Shown: piece after piece, positions 19,679 to 30,537 of the stretch
How positions within the stretch are numbered: position 1 is the stretch's first letter
How the letters are laid out: each line of letters opens with the position of its first letter
DNA from: Agarophyton chilense
Lineage: Eukaryota; Rhodophyta; Florideophyceae; Gracilariales; Gracilariaceae
Assembly (NCBI GenBank): GCA_030374765.1
Contig: JARGXX010000077.1
Location: 558,001-622,000 of the forward strand
Direction: 5' to 3'
DNA: 64,000 bases
The notes under the pieces: model-generated
Told to the model about the DNA's origin: nothing
What the model saw: only the letters and a program-made list of their open reading frames with translations
Database searches by the model: none
Program-made: the position numbers and the translations under genes

Positions 19679-21335
19679 CTACAACTCGTCCTTCTTTCCC
19701 CCCCACTCACCCAAATGTGATAGTAATCTTACGTATGCCTGCTCACCCAGTCTTATGCTCTTCAAGCGCACAAATTCGTCTGGCGAGTGTGCGCGTTCGT
19801 CCATGCTACCAAATCCGAATAACACCGCATCAGTTCCGAGCTTCTGCTTCAGCGTCAGAAGCGCGGGGATAGATCCTCCCATACTGTAATATACCGGCTT
19901 ACGGTTGAACACCTCTTTCAATGCCCTACTTGCCAACTCGTTCAACTCCGAATGCTTCTTCATCTTGTATGCGTCTGTCTCCCAAGCGTATTCTGTAAAC
20001 CATATCTTGATGCCCTTGATGTTCTCTGCTTCTCGTTCTAGATGCTTCTTTATGCTCGCCAGCGTTTTCTCCGCATGTTGTCCACTCACCTACGACAACA
20101 CATTTTTAAGTTAGTAGGTAGAGTTACGCATCACCTCGCCAAACGTTTAGCAATAGCATGACTTCACGTACCAATCGCGCCGATATTTTCGCACTGGCTT
20201 TTCGCGGCAGCACAGTTTTCATCCCATCTCCCTGGAAACCGCCGGTGATACCAACAATTTCAATTGTGGGACGCAATGACGTTCTAACAAATGCAAATAA
20301 AAAGATATCGTCGTAGGTTTGTCTGTTAGTTCTACATTGGCATCTTAGGGGACTTGGTGAGCATGAATCAACATACCGTTCCAAAAAAGAGAAGCCCTCT
20401 TCACCAAAACTTTCATTTACGCCGTATAAGCCAAGCATTTCCCTATCACTTAGCGGAAAAACCCGAAGGTCCTCTCGTTCTTCAACCGAAGGTTCTTCAA
20501 TTTCATCATAGAAGCCTTCAATGGCAATGCGACCAGTGCGCATGTCATGTAAAGAGCTCAGTAGGTGAGACAGAGCATGTATTGGGTTTTGCACCCCACC
20601 ACCGTAAATTCCAGAATGCATATCTGCTGCTGCAACTTCGATGTTCACTTGCAAGGCTGCCGAACCTCGGAGCCCTAGACACAAGCCTGGGACGTTAGGG
20701 AGGGGCTGTCCACCATCAGCGCTAACTGTAAAGTCAGCCCGTAAAAGACTAGCATGTTCGGAAAGCAGTTCAATTAAGTTTGGTGATCCAATCTCCTCTT
20801 CTCCTTCAATCAGTAGCTTCACGTTAACCGGTAGTTTGCCTCGAACAGAAAGAAAAGCCTTAATGACTGTCACGGGTACGTAAACGTTCCCTTTGTCATC
20901 TGTAGCTCCTCTGGCATACAAGCGCTCATCCACAACAGTTGGTTCAAACGGTTCGTTCGTCCACAAGTCAACTGGATCTTCTGGTTGAACATCATAATGC
21001 CCGTATATCAAGACTGTTGGGGCATTGGGTACATGAAGCCAGTCTGCATAAACTGAAGGATGGAGCTTAGTCTCAAGAAGTTGAACATTCTCAAACCCTC
21101 CAGCACTGAGATCGTCGAGCAGCCATTCCGCTGCCGCACGTACATCATGTTTTCGATTTGGATCCGCAGAGACTGATGGTATCTTTAGAAACTGGATGAG
21201 GTTTTGTAGTGCAGCTCCCGAATTTTGTGCGAGATAGGCATCAAGAGCGCTCAAATCGGACGCTGATAAACTTCCATTGACAATGCCCGTGTTCCTAAAC
21301 AATAGAAAGAAAAACAAAAAAAATGACAAAGACAT
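19679..21335 (-). CDS. M20 metallopeptidase (CNDP-type dipeptidase), three exons
   Basis: Hand-built model on the minus strand: exons 21335-20377, 20283-20172 and 20089-19679, with introns of 93 and 82 nt, giving about 493 residues (CNDP-type enzymes are about 475). Splicing joins FSFLER to TSLRPTIEI and SARL to VSGQHAEKT, restoring the family's usual text. Metal and catalytic motifs are present: YGHYDVQPEDP, GATDDKG with the bridging Asp, EGEEEIGS with the base Glu, SADGG, and a late DERAHSPDE His. Family members hydrolyse dipeptides and related amides with two metal ions. The N-terminus MSLSFFLFFFLLF coincides with a perfect splice-acceptor look (long T tract then TTTAG). The true start may therefore be an upstream exon I cannot locate, or the stretch is a signal anchor. 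It is divergent from RFC3. Confidence 0.85.
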
Positions 21336-22070
21336 TCTACTTTGTGATCTTTGAGAATCTGCTTTTTTAAGAAACTCTCAAACCGAAGTATTATACGTCT
21401 GACCGCTGTCTCGGAGCGATGTGCAGCTCAATACCCCGGAGTACGAATGGTACAGTACAAATGTAAGAAAAGCTTTCCTGTGTGTTCATCGGAAGAAGCA
21501 GCGAAAACCTGGATTCGACGATTCTCTTTGAGTGGCCCAAAACTACTGTGGCGGGGTTTTCTGGACTCGTGTAGCGCACCTACACGACATGACAAGAGAA
21601 GAGAACTCCACACCTTCCGATTCATACCGACGGTACACAGAGTAAAAATAGTCGTCGCAAACAAGGCAGACTCCTGGAGTAGAGATCTCTTCATTTTCTG
21701 GATCCGATGTGATCCCACACCGGATCCAGAAAATGAAGAGTTCTCATTCGAGAGCATTTTTCGCGGGAAAACACCCGCAGAAAATCCATCCCATCCACGC
21801 TCCTTGCATGCACACTTCCTAGCAAGCTTTGTTCTGTGTAGATACTCCGAGAGCGTCGCCAGTACCATTTGACTTCTGTTTTATCGTGCGCTGAGGATTT
21901 GTGCGACTGGCAGAGAGGAAAGTGGAAAAGAGCAAACCGGAATCACTCGTATCCGTTTCTGAAGCAAAGTTGGATTCTTCTTAAGAACAAAAGCTTTCAG
22001 ACCGTCAGAGGGGGAAGCACCGACAGTCTGACTTCTCAACACCGACCTCAAAACCCGTACCGTTTCCGCA
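21336..22070. promoter_or_regulatory. Divergent intergenic region, M20 peptidase / RFC3
   Basis: 735 bp between the two starts. It contains a strong hairpin (21682-21745). Frames on both strands cross the hairpin without recognisable products. It may also hold a missing first exon of the peptidase gene. Confidence 0.4.
21682..21745. repeat. Strong hairpin, 25-bp arms
   Basis: Arms 21682-21706 and 21721-21745 are complementary with one mismatch, around a 14-bp loop. Each arm contains TTCATTTTCTGGATCCG or its complement. This is the tightest inverted repeat in the window outside transposon ends. Confidence 0.85.
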
Positions 22071-23150
22071 ATGGTATCGGAGGGCCTGCTGTGGGTGGAC
22101 AAGCACCGCCCTTCTACCTTTACTGAGCTGTCATATCATCCTTCCCTCACGAAGAATCTCCAGTCATTGAGCAATGCAGACATGCCTCATTTGTTGTTCT
22201 ACGGTCCATCCGGTGCCGGAAAGCGCACCCGAGCTCATTGTGTTTTACGGGCTCTATTCGGACAAGCTGTCGAAAAGAAAAAAGTTGTTCACAGAACACT
22301 CAAAGTGGAGAAGAAACAACTCGAAGTTACTACTGTAGCTTCTGCTCATCATATTGAGGTCAATCCATCGGAATCTGGAATCAATGATCGTCTCGTTGTA
22401 CAAGAGCTCATCAAAGATATGGCCTCCACTGCACCTCTAGATGCCAAGAAGAGCCTAAAAGTTATTGTGATGCATGATGTCGATCAAATGACTCGACTCG
22501 CACAACAAGCGTTGCGACGCACTATGGAACGTTATTCCAAGACATGCAGGGTTATCATGGTTGCTGAGTCGGTCACGAAAGTCCTGGAGCCCCTTCGAAG
22601 TCGTTGCGTCGGGATTCGAGTAGCACTTCCTTCGAAGACGGACGTTGTATCGGTTCTTCAGAACGTGGCACACAGGGAAGGAGTCACGCTTCCAGAGGAA
22701 TTGGCTAATAGGCTTGCAGGGTCTTCTGATCGAAACATGAGGAGAGCTCTTTTACAGTTTGAAGCTACGCGCGTATCTGTGGGTGCCTTATCTCTTCCAT
22801 CTGAGGCCCAAGTGATGCTGGGCGATTGGGAATATGCATGTCAAGATTTAGCTGTGATGCTGACTCGCTCACAAACTGCATCACAGCTGATTGCTGTGCG
22901 AAAGCGTTTACAGGAACTACTGGCACATGCCGTTCCAGGAGATGTGATTCTTCGGAGATTGCTTGAAGAAATTCTTAGGATTGCTGACGATGAGATATGC
23001 CCGGAAATTTGTAGGGTCGCAGCTAAGTTTGATCGCAATTTGACAAAAGGAACAAAACCAATATTCCACCTGGAGGCCTTTTCAGCTCGCTTCATGCAGA
23101 TATATGCAGCTTTCCTAAAGCAACAGGCGACAATGATGAACGACGGATGA
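22071..23150 (+). CDS. RFC3: Replication factor C small subunit (RFC3-type clamp loader)
   Basis: Intronless, 359 residues from ATG 22071, the normal length for this subunit. It opens with LLWVDKHRPSTFTELSYH, the RFC box II-like start. It continues with HLLFYGPSGAGKRT (Walker A, Lys51), the subunit-specific HIEVNPSESG..DRLVVQELIK segment, a degenerate Walker B (VIVMHDVDQM), QQALRRTMERY and EPLRSRC (the SRC arginine-finger motif). The C-terminal collar domain follows. HIEV.PS..G and LRRTMEKY-like text identify it as human RFC3 / yeast Rfc5 rather than RFC2/4/5. In the pentamer this subunit helps load PCNA onto primed DNA in the nucleus. Nothing looks degraded. Confidence 0.93.
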   Translation: MVSEGLLWVDKHRPSTFTELSYHPSLTKNLQSLSNADMPHLLFYGPSGAGKRTRAHCVLRALFGQAVEKKKVVHRTLKVEKKQLEVTTVASAHHIEVNPSESGINDRLVVQELIKDMASTAPLDAKKSLKVIVMHDVDQMTRLAQQALRRTMERYSKTCRVIMVAESVTKVLEPLRSRCVGIRVALPSKTDVVSVLQNVAHREGVTLPEELANRLAGSSDRNMRRALLQFEATRVSVGALSLPSEAQVMLGDWEYACQDLAVMLTRSQTASQLIAVRKRLQELLAHAVPGDVILRRLLEEILRIADDEICPEICRVAAKFDRNLTKGTKPIFHLEAFSARFMQIYAAFLKQQATMMNDG

Positions 23151-24560
23151 TGCGCGAAATCGTTTTCATGCTGTCCAAGATTAAACGAAACCTGGTCAAC
23201 TGCGGAATCTTTAATCACGGCACGGTGACATGAGCTTCACAGCTTACCACAAGCATTTGTTTTGCCACGTAAAGTTTCATCCATCGCAGCCTTCGTATCT
23301 GTTGGTCATTGGGGAATCAAACGGCTGCCTCTTTCAGTTGGAATAATCATCCCTATCATTTAGAACATCCTTACAGATACTGGAGCATGCAAGACACAGT
23401 CATCATGAGAAGCAGCTCGCAGTAGCCGATGCCCACTAGGTTAACTTCGAACAAGTTCTCGCAGCAGTGCTAAATATAGCCCCTGCTGGAGCCATTCTCC
23501 CTTCAGAACAAGCTGCTACGACGTGGCGTGAGATAGCACGATTGGCAATAACATATCCTTGTGGGGCGCGAGCAGTTTTTGCGAGCAGTTTTTGCGAGCA
23601 GTTTTTGGACCGCAAGTAAAGCTAGTAGGGGCAAGAGGTTGTGAAGCGTCTGTCGGACAAACTGCAAAAATAGCAATTCGTCACTCATGGCACGAAGCTC
23701 CCACTGGCACTCCAACGCTTACCACCCCTGCATTCGTGCCAGACGTTTTGACCTCAGCAACCGCTGGCTTCACATCCTATATAAAGCTGGTCGGGGCCTG
23801 TCCACTGCGAAGGCAAAAGGTTTCCTTCTAGAAAACAACACTTTTCAAGAATGCAAGGCTACGGTGTGGGTAAACTCAACCTTCTGGAATCTGTAGATTT
23901 CAAGTAGCGAGGGTTTGTGCTTCAGCGCGGTAAGTTTTGCATGACATGTGTACAACATGGCACACAGAGTATGGTTGGGGAAAACGAGGAGATGCACATC
24001 AGTAACGTTTCGCAGATTTGTGCAAGCGTCCCTCTTCGCTGCAATATGAAGGTAGGCAGACAAGCTTAAGTCACTTCGCACCTGGGTTCGCTTTGCGCCT
24101 CAACAGCCAATTTTCCAGAGGCGGCCTCACTTGTTCCCCATCTCTCTCTAGAGCTATGTGTAGTGAGGGAATGTACTTAGGAGGGATCGTTGGGATACAG
24201 CGCTAAACGGTGGCTGAACGTGTCCACTCAGGCTGCGCATGGGATCACATTCACGGGGTATCTTTTTTTCAGATGTCTCGAGAGGTGCCCGCGCTGGTCA
24301 CGTACCTCTTGTGAGCATGAAGAACAAGATTTTTGATTAGATCGATGAAACGTGATGCACAGTACGTACAAAGCGCATGAGGGCGAGTGTAGATCCTTAG
24401 GTATGGAGCGGATTAAAGTACGAAGGGTACACATAGAAACGTCGGATAAATTGAAATTCAATCATGGCAGGTTAAGTAACGAGAGGGAGGTGGAAGACAA
24501 TGTAAACAAACTGGTAGATTGCACGAACTTAAGATACTTTGTACAAGTGTGGTGGGCGCG
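23151..24560. other. Intergenic, ~1.4 kb
   Basis: No gene recognised. The interval lies between the 3' ends of RFC3 and the hemerythrin-like gene, which converge. It holds a short tandem repeat at 23568-23606. Confidence 0.4.
23568..23606. repeat. 13-bp tandem repeat, three copies
   Basis: Three perfect head-to-tail copies of GCGAGCAGTTTTT. This is a minisatellite with no visible function. Confidence 0.9.
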
Positions 24561-25439
24561 TCAAGGAGCATCCAAAATTGCGTCAACTATGTTCTGGTGA
24601 TCTATCAGAGTCTTGTTACCTCTCCGCAGCCACGATATCCATCCCTTTGGCGAAAGCAGTTTCGTTCGTAGCTGAGTGCGTTGAGAACGAGAGTGGATCC
24701 ATCTGAGAAGTATGCCGACATCCATGCGCTTGGTCATGAGACGCTCCACGTTGAGCGCATCTTCTTTAGTACGGAATGAACGGATAACGGCTGGGAAGTT
24801 TTTGTCTTGAATGTCCATATACATGAGCACGGCGTCCGTGAGCTGGCGAGCAGCGCGCATCAACAGCGGAATGACGTTGACGAATGACATAGTTCTCATT
24901 AGACAGACCGATTGCGATAATTCTGCACGGGCCTCACCAATAGTGGCAGCGCGCTTTTCCAACGAGGAGCGATCAGGAAGAGCATCCGAATGGGAAGCGT
25001 ACACCCATGGAATCAACGCTTCCTTCTCAAAGAGCAGATACCGGGCCAAGAAATCGTCGAACACGTCATGCCAGTCAGCAAGAAGCGGGGCAGTACGAGG
25101 CGACAGAGCGTGCAACATGTCATACAAGTCCAGGAGCTCTGCGCGGATGGCGTTGTGCGGAAGGGTGAACACATGATGATGCCAGAGGGAGGGATGGGGG
25201 TGGTGGGGGAGGCGAGTGACAGCAGGGGAATGGGCAGGTGGACGGGCAGGTGAGTGAGCGGTAGAGGTGCGGCGGGGTGAGAGTGCGGAATGGATTCGAC
25301 GTGGAGGGTTTGGCCGAACGATTTGGTCCGGCGGAGGATCGTATGCAGGAGGACGCAGCGCGGCTAGCGAGATGGCCTCGACGGAAGCCTCAGCGAAGTC
25401 GTCGTCGTAGACGTCGTAGTCGGGGCCGTGCAGCTGCAT
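24561..25439 (-). CDS. Hemerythrin-like (HHE) helical-bundle protein with altered ligands
   Basis: Intronless, 292 residues from ATG 25439. After an acidic start and a Pro/Arg/His-rich linker (about residues 30-85) comes a four-helix region beginning LWHHHVFTLPHNAIRAELLD and continuing WHDVFDDFLARYLLFEKEAL and IPWV. This is the text of HHE/hemerythrin-like domains, which bind a di-iron centre in Fe or O2/NO sensing proteins. In the second helix the usual His of H-x3-E is Tyr (RYLLFEKE) while the Glu is kept, so the metal site may be incomplete. The last ~100 residues are helical and basic without a known domain. A soluble cytosolic protein is likely. It is divergent from the zinc-binding gene at 26113. 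Confidence 0.6.
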   Translation of the reverse strand: MQLHGPDYDVYDDDFAEASVEAISLAALRPPAYDPPPDQIVRPNPPRRIHSALSPRRTSTAHSPARPPAHSPAVTRLPHHPHPSLWHHHVFTLPHNAIRAELLDLYDMLHALSPRTAPLLADWHDVFDDFLARYLLFEKEALIPWVYASHSDALPDRSSLEKRAATIGEARAELSQSVCLMRTMSFVNVIPLLMRAARQLTDAVLMYMDIQDKNFPAVIRSFRTKEDALNVERLMTKRMDVGILLRWIHSRSQRTQLRTKLLSPKGWISWLRRGNKTLIDHQNIVDAILDAP

Positions 25440-26112
25440 GACGGCGGCGTCTGTGCACAGAAAGCGGCTGCGGCGGAGAACAGAAGGCGGCGAGGACGGT
25501 GAACAGAAAGCGGCGGCGGCGGCGGCGGCGAACAGACGGCAGAAAACAGACAGCGGCAGTGGCAGTGGCAGCGGTAGCGACGGCGGAGCGAGGAGCTGTT
25601 GAGCTATGATACGAGGGGGGGGGGGAGGGAGGGGAAAGAAAGAGGGCCGGGGGAGGCGTTATGGGCAACTGGCGGTGCGCACGCCCTCATATAGACGCGC
25701 ACAAGTGCGAGTCACGGCGGGGAGAGATTGGTCGGCACAAGCTGCCCATGACGTACTCTGTAAATTGGCCCGAAAACGCCGGTGCCACTTGTGCGCGTGC
25801 CGCACGCGCGGGCCGCTCGGTGCGATCTGCGCTGTACGGGCCGCATTGCGCCGCCACGCTATGCCGCTGCTACGTCGCTTCGTTAAGGCTACCGGCGGGC
25901 TACTGCGCACCCAAACTCGCTTGGCGCCCACTTGCCGTAGCGCTGCCGCACAGTGCAACTTTCGGTTCGCTGCGGTTGTTGTGAAATTGCCCACCGCTTT
26001 CGCTTGGTGAGCCGTTCACATATCGCCACGGTAATCATATTGTGCGCCTGCTGCTGTGAGAGACGCTTTTATATTCTGCTTGTATCTTTTCTACTTGCTG
26101 CCGTTATCAAAC
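25440..26112. promoter_or_regulatory. Divergent promoter region with CGG repeats and G tract
   Basis: The region holds a (CGG)n-type tract near 25512-25530, related degenerate GGC units up to 25600, and a run of 11 G at 25615-25625 followed by further G blocks. As upstream of the ARF-like gene, the C-rich strand is sense to the minus-strand gene and lies in its probable leader. Long frames seen here on both strands are a by-product of high GC. Confidence 0.5.
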
Positions 26113-26534
26113 ATGGGAGGAGGGTACGCACTTCTTGCTCGTTGCTGTGACACGCGCTTGCGTCATGCTAACCTGTCTTTCGTCTTGCCGCCTCGCTACC
26201 TTGCAGAAATGGAGCCAAGTCCGCCACCAAGCGTGATCGCAACGCCTCAAAGTCAAAAAAGGGCTCAAAGGGCTCGCAAATGGCTGCCAATCAAAGCGCC
26301 ATGAGCATCGTCTGTGCCGTGTGCCGCTCTGTAAGTTGCTGTTTTCGCCATCACTTCGGTTGTCCTCATGTGTTGTGCTGACTCCTCCGTCTCTTCTGCT
26401 TTTGAACCTCCTCCATCAAGACTTTCATGTGCACTATGAAGGCAGCCTCTCTTCGCCAGCATGTCGAGAGCAAACATCCCAAGCATCAGCTCACTGATTG
26501 CTTTCCGCATTTGCAGTCGTCGGATGCAAAATAA
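26113..26534 (+). CDS. At2g23090-type zinc-binding protein, three exons
   Basis: Hand-built model: exons 26113-26123 (11 nt), 26207-26330 and 26421-26534, with introns of 83 and 90 nt and consensus GT..AG ends, giving 82 residues. The protein starts MGGGNGAKSATKRDRNASKS, continues KGSKGSQMAANQSAMSI, then C-x2-C (CAVC), and ends with a LRQHVESKHPK His pair and a DCFPHL tail. Length and text match the small conserved eukaryotic zinc-binding family typified by Arabidopsis At2g23090 (SERF/4F5-like basic N-terminus plus one C2H2-like finger). Its molecular role is poorly known. The 11-nt first exon explains why no simple open frame shows the gene. Confidence 0.9.
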
Positions 26535-27976
26535 GCAAGCTGTGCTTCTTTTGCTATTCTTGCTAGCTTGCTGCTTGCAACCTGGCTCATGTGCTCCATT
26601 CAAGTCTTCATTATCTTCCCACAGTTGTTGAACAACTTTAATTAGTTATTGTGCTCTGTTGGTGCTAGCTGTGCCTATCCATTCCCTAGCGTGACGGAAA
26701 CAGGGCCCTCTTGTTGCGCAATGCCTTACGCTCGCTCGACTGGGGCGTCTGCGTGCATTATCATATGTATTATTCAATGTGTTGGCCAAAACAAGTTCTA
26801 TACATCAGTCCACGGCTGATTTATCTACCATTTGCTTAGCAGCTCGTAAACCAATCTGTATTAGTGTCTTAGTCTGTATCACGCCCAGCTCATAGATAGA
26901 GCCTCCCACACATGCGCTGCAGCTGTCAGTTTCTTCTATCCATTCTGTGCGTCACGTTGATGCCAATCAGCACCGCTACGCGATCCGGAGCAGATGTCCG
27001 CTAGAAAGCACGCCACCACACTCGTCGATGTTGCACACCATATGCCTTACTTGCAATACAGCCAAATCTCATGTTGTTATCTGCCCGGAATCGATTGTCG
27101 ATTGTATGTTTTTGACGCCGCACAAAATGTACCCCATGTCCTAACGAGCAGTCTCAGGTATGCCATACTGACGTATAGAGGGCGATATCCTTTCGTGCTG
27201 CTCGTGAAACTCAACTGAAACTGTCGCTGGCCTACTGCTAGCAATGTTTCGCTGTAGATTACACCTCGAGCCGACACTCTCGCCCAAAGTTGATGCATGT
27301 TCCCTTCAATCGGACAAACATTAAACCACAGTAGTGCTTCTGGGAAACACTTTTGACGACTACCGATTCATCAATTTCGCGCAACACGTCATTCTCAGTC
27401 CCATCCACTGGTTTGTTACGTTTACTACCAAACCGCTCGACTAAGGAGTGTAGAATTTATGTGCCTAGTACTCGACCCCTATTTGATGCTGAGCGAAGGA
27501 CTGCAAAAATCGTTGTGATAGATATCGTTATCGCTCCGAACGTTTAAAATTTGAAAACGTTTCCTCCGAATCGTTTTATTCTCATTTACGAAGTCTGTGT
27601 AGAATACGCGCGGAGTACAGGAATACCTGTGACATATCGCGATGATGCTGCACCACACACGGTAATCATGATGACGGGAGCGCAGTTTCATGCGCGAAAT
27701 TATTAAACGGTGTGAAGTGCAGACTGTACCGCGGACTGCAGTGTAGCGATTTGGAACGTTACAATGAATAACCTTCCCAAAAGCATGAAAGATCTGATGA
27801 CCGTCGACTGGCTACCGCTAAGCTTTGCTTGCTTGTTCCTGTCCGGGTAACCCTTAACCAGAACTCGACGCTCGCTGCGAACGGTCTATCTTCGTATGGT
27901 CTGGTTTCACGGGGCGTCAGATTCTCAAGCAAGCTTTTCCCAAACCACACAGATTTCTTGGCCATGTACCCCTTTA
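26535..27976. other. Intergenic, ~1.4 kb
   Basis: The first part is the presumed 3' UTR of the zinc-binding gene. Short frames (for example 26994-27218, 74 residues from an ATG) have no recognisable family. Nothing else is supported. Confidence 0.4.
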
Positions 27977-29268
27977 CAGTGCGTTTCAAAAACATATCCC
28001 TTCCTAAAACCGGGCCAAAAATGGCGTTTTCTGTACTGTACAGCCAATTTCTCACCGAATAAAACCTTTTCAAGTTAAAAAACTTGTTTCTTAAACATAT
28101 CCTTTATACAATATAGAGCTCCATTATGACTGCTGTACCGCCTTTATCTTGCCAAAACTATATAAAAATTATTAGATTGGACCACAAAGGCATGATCCCA
28201 ACTTTTATAGCCCAAAAACAAATAAAATCCCAAGAACAAACAATCATTACAGAAAACTCTGTTCGGTATGAATTCAGGCGATTTTTGAGCCATACCGCAT
28301 TCTTTCTAACACAAAAACGCGTGGAAGTAAGCTTTATCTGTTCTGTGATACGTCATCGTGCAAAACCATTTGAAACAAAACAGTGTTTGAATGTAAAATG
28401 TCCTTAAATATGAAGCAAAATAAAAAGTCAAAACTGGTTAAACTATACAACAAAAAAAGAATCTTCTTTTGAAAACGCATCATAAACTCAAATATGCGTT
28501 GTGTTCTTCAGAAAAGTTTCACTATCAAAAAGTATGAAAAAAAGAATTTTTTGTACGAAAACTGTGAATATGGACGAACCATGTTTCTACAAATTCTATT
28601 AGCATGATAATTGCAAATTAAATTTGAGTTTTGTAAGAAAAATCTTTTGTTATACATCTGAGATGGTTTTAAATGGCATATTTAAAGTAACACCAATTGA
28701 AATAGCGATTTTAAAAGCTTAAATGGCTTAAAAACGTTATGATAAAATGCTAGAAAGTTATATGCTACTTTATTCCTACTTTAAGTATGAATTAAATTAT
28801 GATTTTTAGCAGGATAGTGCGCTTGGAAAACGGTCAAATGTTTAGAAACAGCACATGAATGGTTTAAATATGACTGATACGGATCTTTCATGGCGAATTT
28901 CCGATGTACACTTTACTGAAAACACCAATGGAGCGCTAGATCAGATGATTTATGGGCAAATTAGACAGTTCAGTACAGTTTTTAATTCGAAAGTTTGTAT
29001 CACAAATTACTATGATGAAATAACGTTTAATTTAATTCATTTTTTTATTGAATAAATGATAACACTCTCTGTAAGTTTCAGTAGGGTTAAAGAGGCGGAA
29101 AAAAACTACTAAAAGCGCGTCGTAGAGAATATGACTGACGAAAGGATATGTTTTTGAAACAGTATTTTGAGTTGATATTTTTCATGTATTGTTTTCATTG
29201 AGTGTACTGTAGTCGAAAAGGCAATTTACGAAATATTTGTTTAAGGGATATGTTTTTGAAACAGACTT
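27977..29268. mobile_element. TA-flanked AT-rich DNA transposon, non-autonomous
   Basis: The left end carries GTTTCAAAAACATATCCCTT (from about 27981), and the right end carries its exact inverse ending at 29268. Both ends touch a TA. Ends read CAGTGCGTTTC and AAGTCTGTTTC, so a Tc1/mariner-type origin is likely. The 1.29 kb interior is very AT-rich and has no transposase text. A second copy of the terminal motif lies about 115 bp inside the right end (29148-29164). The same right-end module recurs at 54.78-54.92 kb. Confidence 0.7.
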
Positions 29269-30537
29269 TACCATTGTAGACTTCGGACTCATTATATATA
29301 CCAGAGGACTTGTCCCCCTTCGTGGTACAGTATTTCGTTCGCTCGCTACAGTAGCTACAGTACAGTTATAAGATGTTCGGGTTGGTTCATGTTACCGTAG
29401 GGCTGTATCTACGAAGTAAAGTACAAAGATAATGTTCAGCACAATGCTGGGTTCTCCCGCCGCCCTCTCGCTCACCCTGTGCTTTACTCGGCCTAAGACT
29501 AGGTCTTTTGTATCACTTTGTTCGTGCTCGTTCGCGTGGGCGCTGGCTTGGCTTCACTGGCGCTGACAATTACAATGGGCGCTATAGCCCGTTCAATCTT
29601 GTATTCATTAAAAGCTCGGTGGTTTCTAGCAACCACTTCAGAATCATAGAGCATCTTCTATGTGCCTCGGTAGCAGCGTGTGTTCCTCAACAGTACAAAA
29701 ATAAGTACTCTTCTGATGTGTTGTTTGTGGGCGCCATTTTTTGATTGTGACGCGGTGGGCTAAACTTGACAAAAAACTTCGGCGAAAATAAAGCCTTTCA
29801 GCAACTGTAAGGCCCAAATAGACGCATTTGATATAATTATTCATAAATAAACGTTTATTTCTTCTTGATCTTCTCGAAACGGTGCGCAGCCAAAAACTTA
29901 CGCCCATAATTACTAGTGTCTACACCCAGTGACTGCAAATAATGTACGCGTGAATATAATGTGGGTATAGCAAAAACTGTGGCCCACGTAAATTCATATG
30001 CGGGTGCTAAGAGCTTCTTCATAACGGTTATCAATATGACTGTAACGTTTCTCAATTCGCGCTAACTTTATGATGAATGCAAACGTTTTGACTCTCCTAA
30101 TTTACTTTATTCCCACTAAAACAAAAGCGCATTTTCATATAAATCTCCCAACTGCTCTCAGATTCATTTCATTGCCTTTGAATGCCAACAGAGCAATGTC
30201 TGCTTCTATTACCAGTGTTTCTCCTATTTTAGCGACTTTTTGCCGCAGTCGGGGCACTCTCTGTTGTCCCGCAACAAACCTTCGTGTAAACCAGCACCGG
30301 AAATGATTTTAACCTCACTGACCTACAAAGGAGTACTGAAATTTCCGAGTCTTTGAACAAAAATACTCATAAGACATAAAACGTTCTTCATAATTCAGAT
30401 AGAGTCAACATTTCGGCGTGGATGTAAAACGAAGCAAACGAAGAAAGACATAAACGTGTCATCTCAAAAGCAATTAAGCATTTTCCTGTTCTTTTCAGAA
30501 GCAATCCGAAAGCAAATTTCCAGAAAGCAAGGCGCAT
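29269..30537. other. Unassigned repeat-like DNA
   Basis: Only short frames are present. The last ~100 bp lead into the pogo-like transposase relic. I see no terminal repeats that would define an element here. Confidence 0.35.

Noticed and set aside
23568-23606. Tandem GCGAGCAGTTTTT units as a CRISPR-like array
   Set aside because: Direct tandem copies without spacers in a eukaryotic genome; a simple minisatellite.
25390-26010. Arg/Ala-rich frames on both strands of the hemerythrin-like promoter
   Set aside because: Products of CGG repeats and high GC, with no domain.
26994-27218. 74-residue plus-strand frame from an ATG
   Set aside because: No family and no supporting context beyond an open frame.
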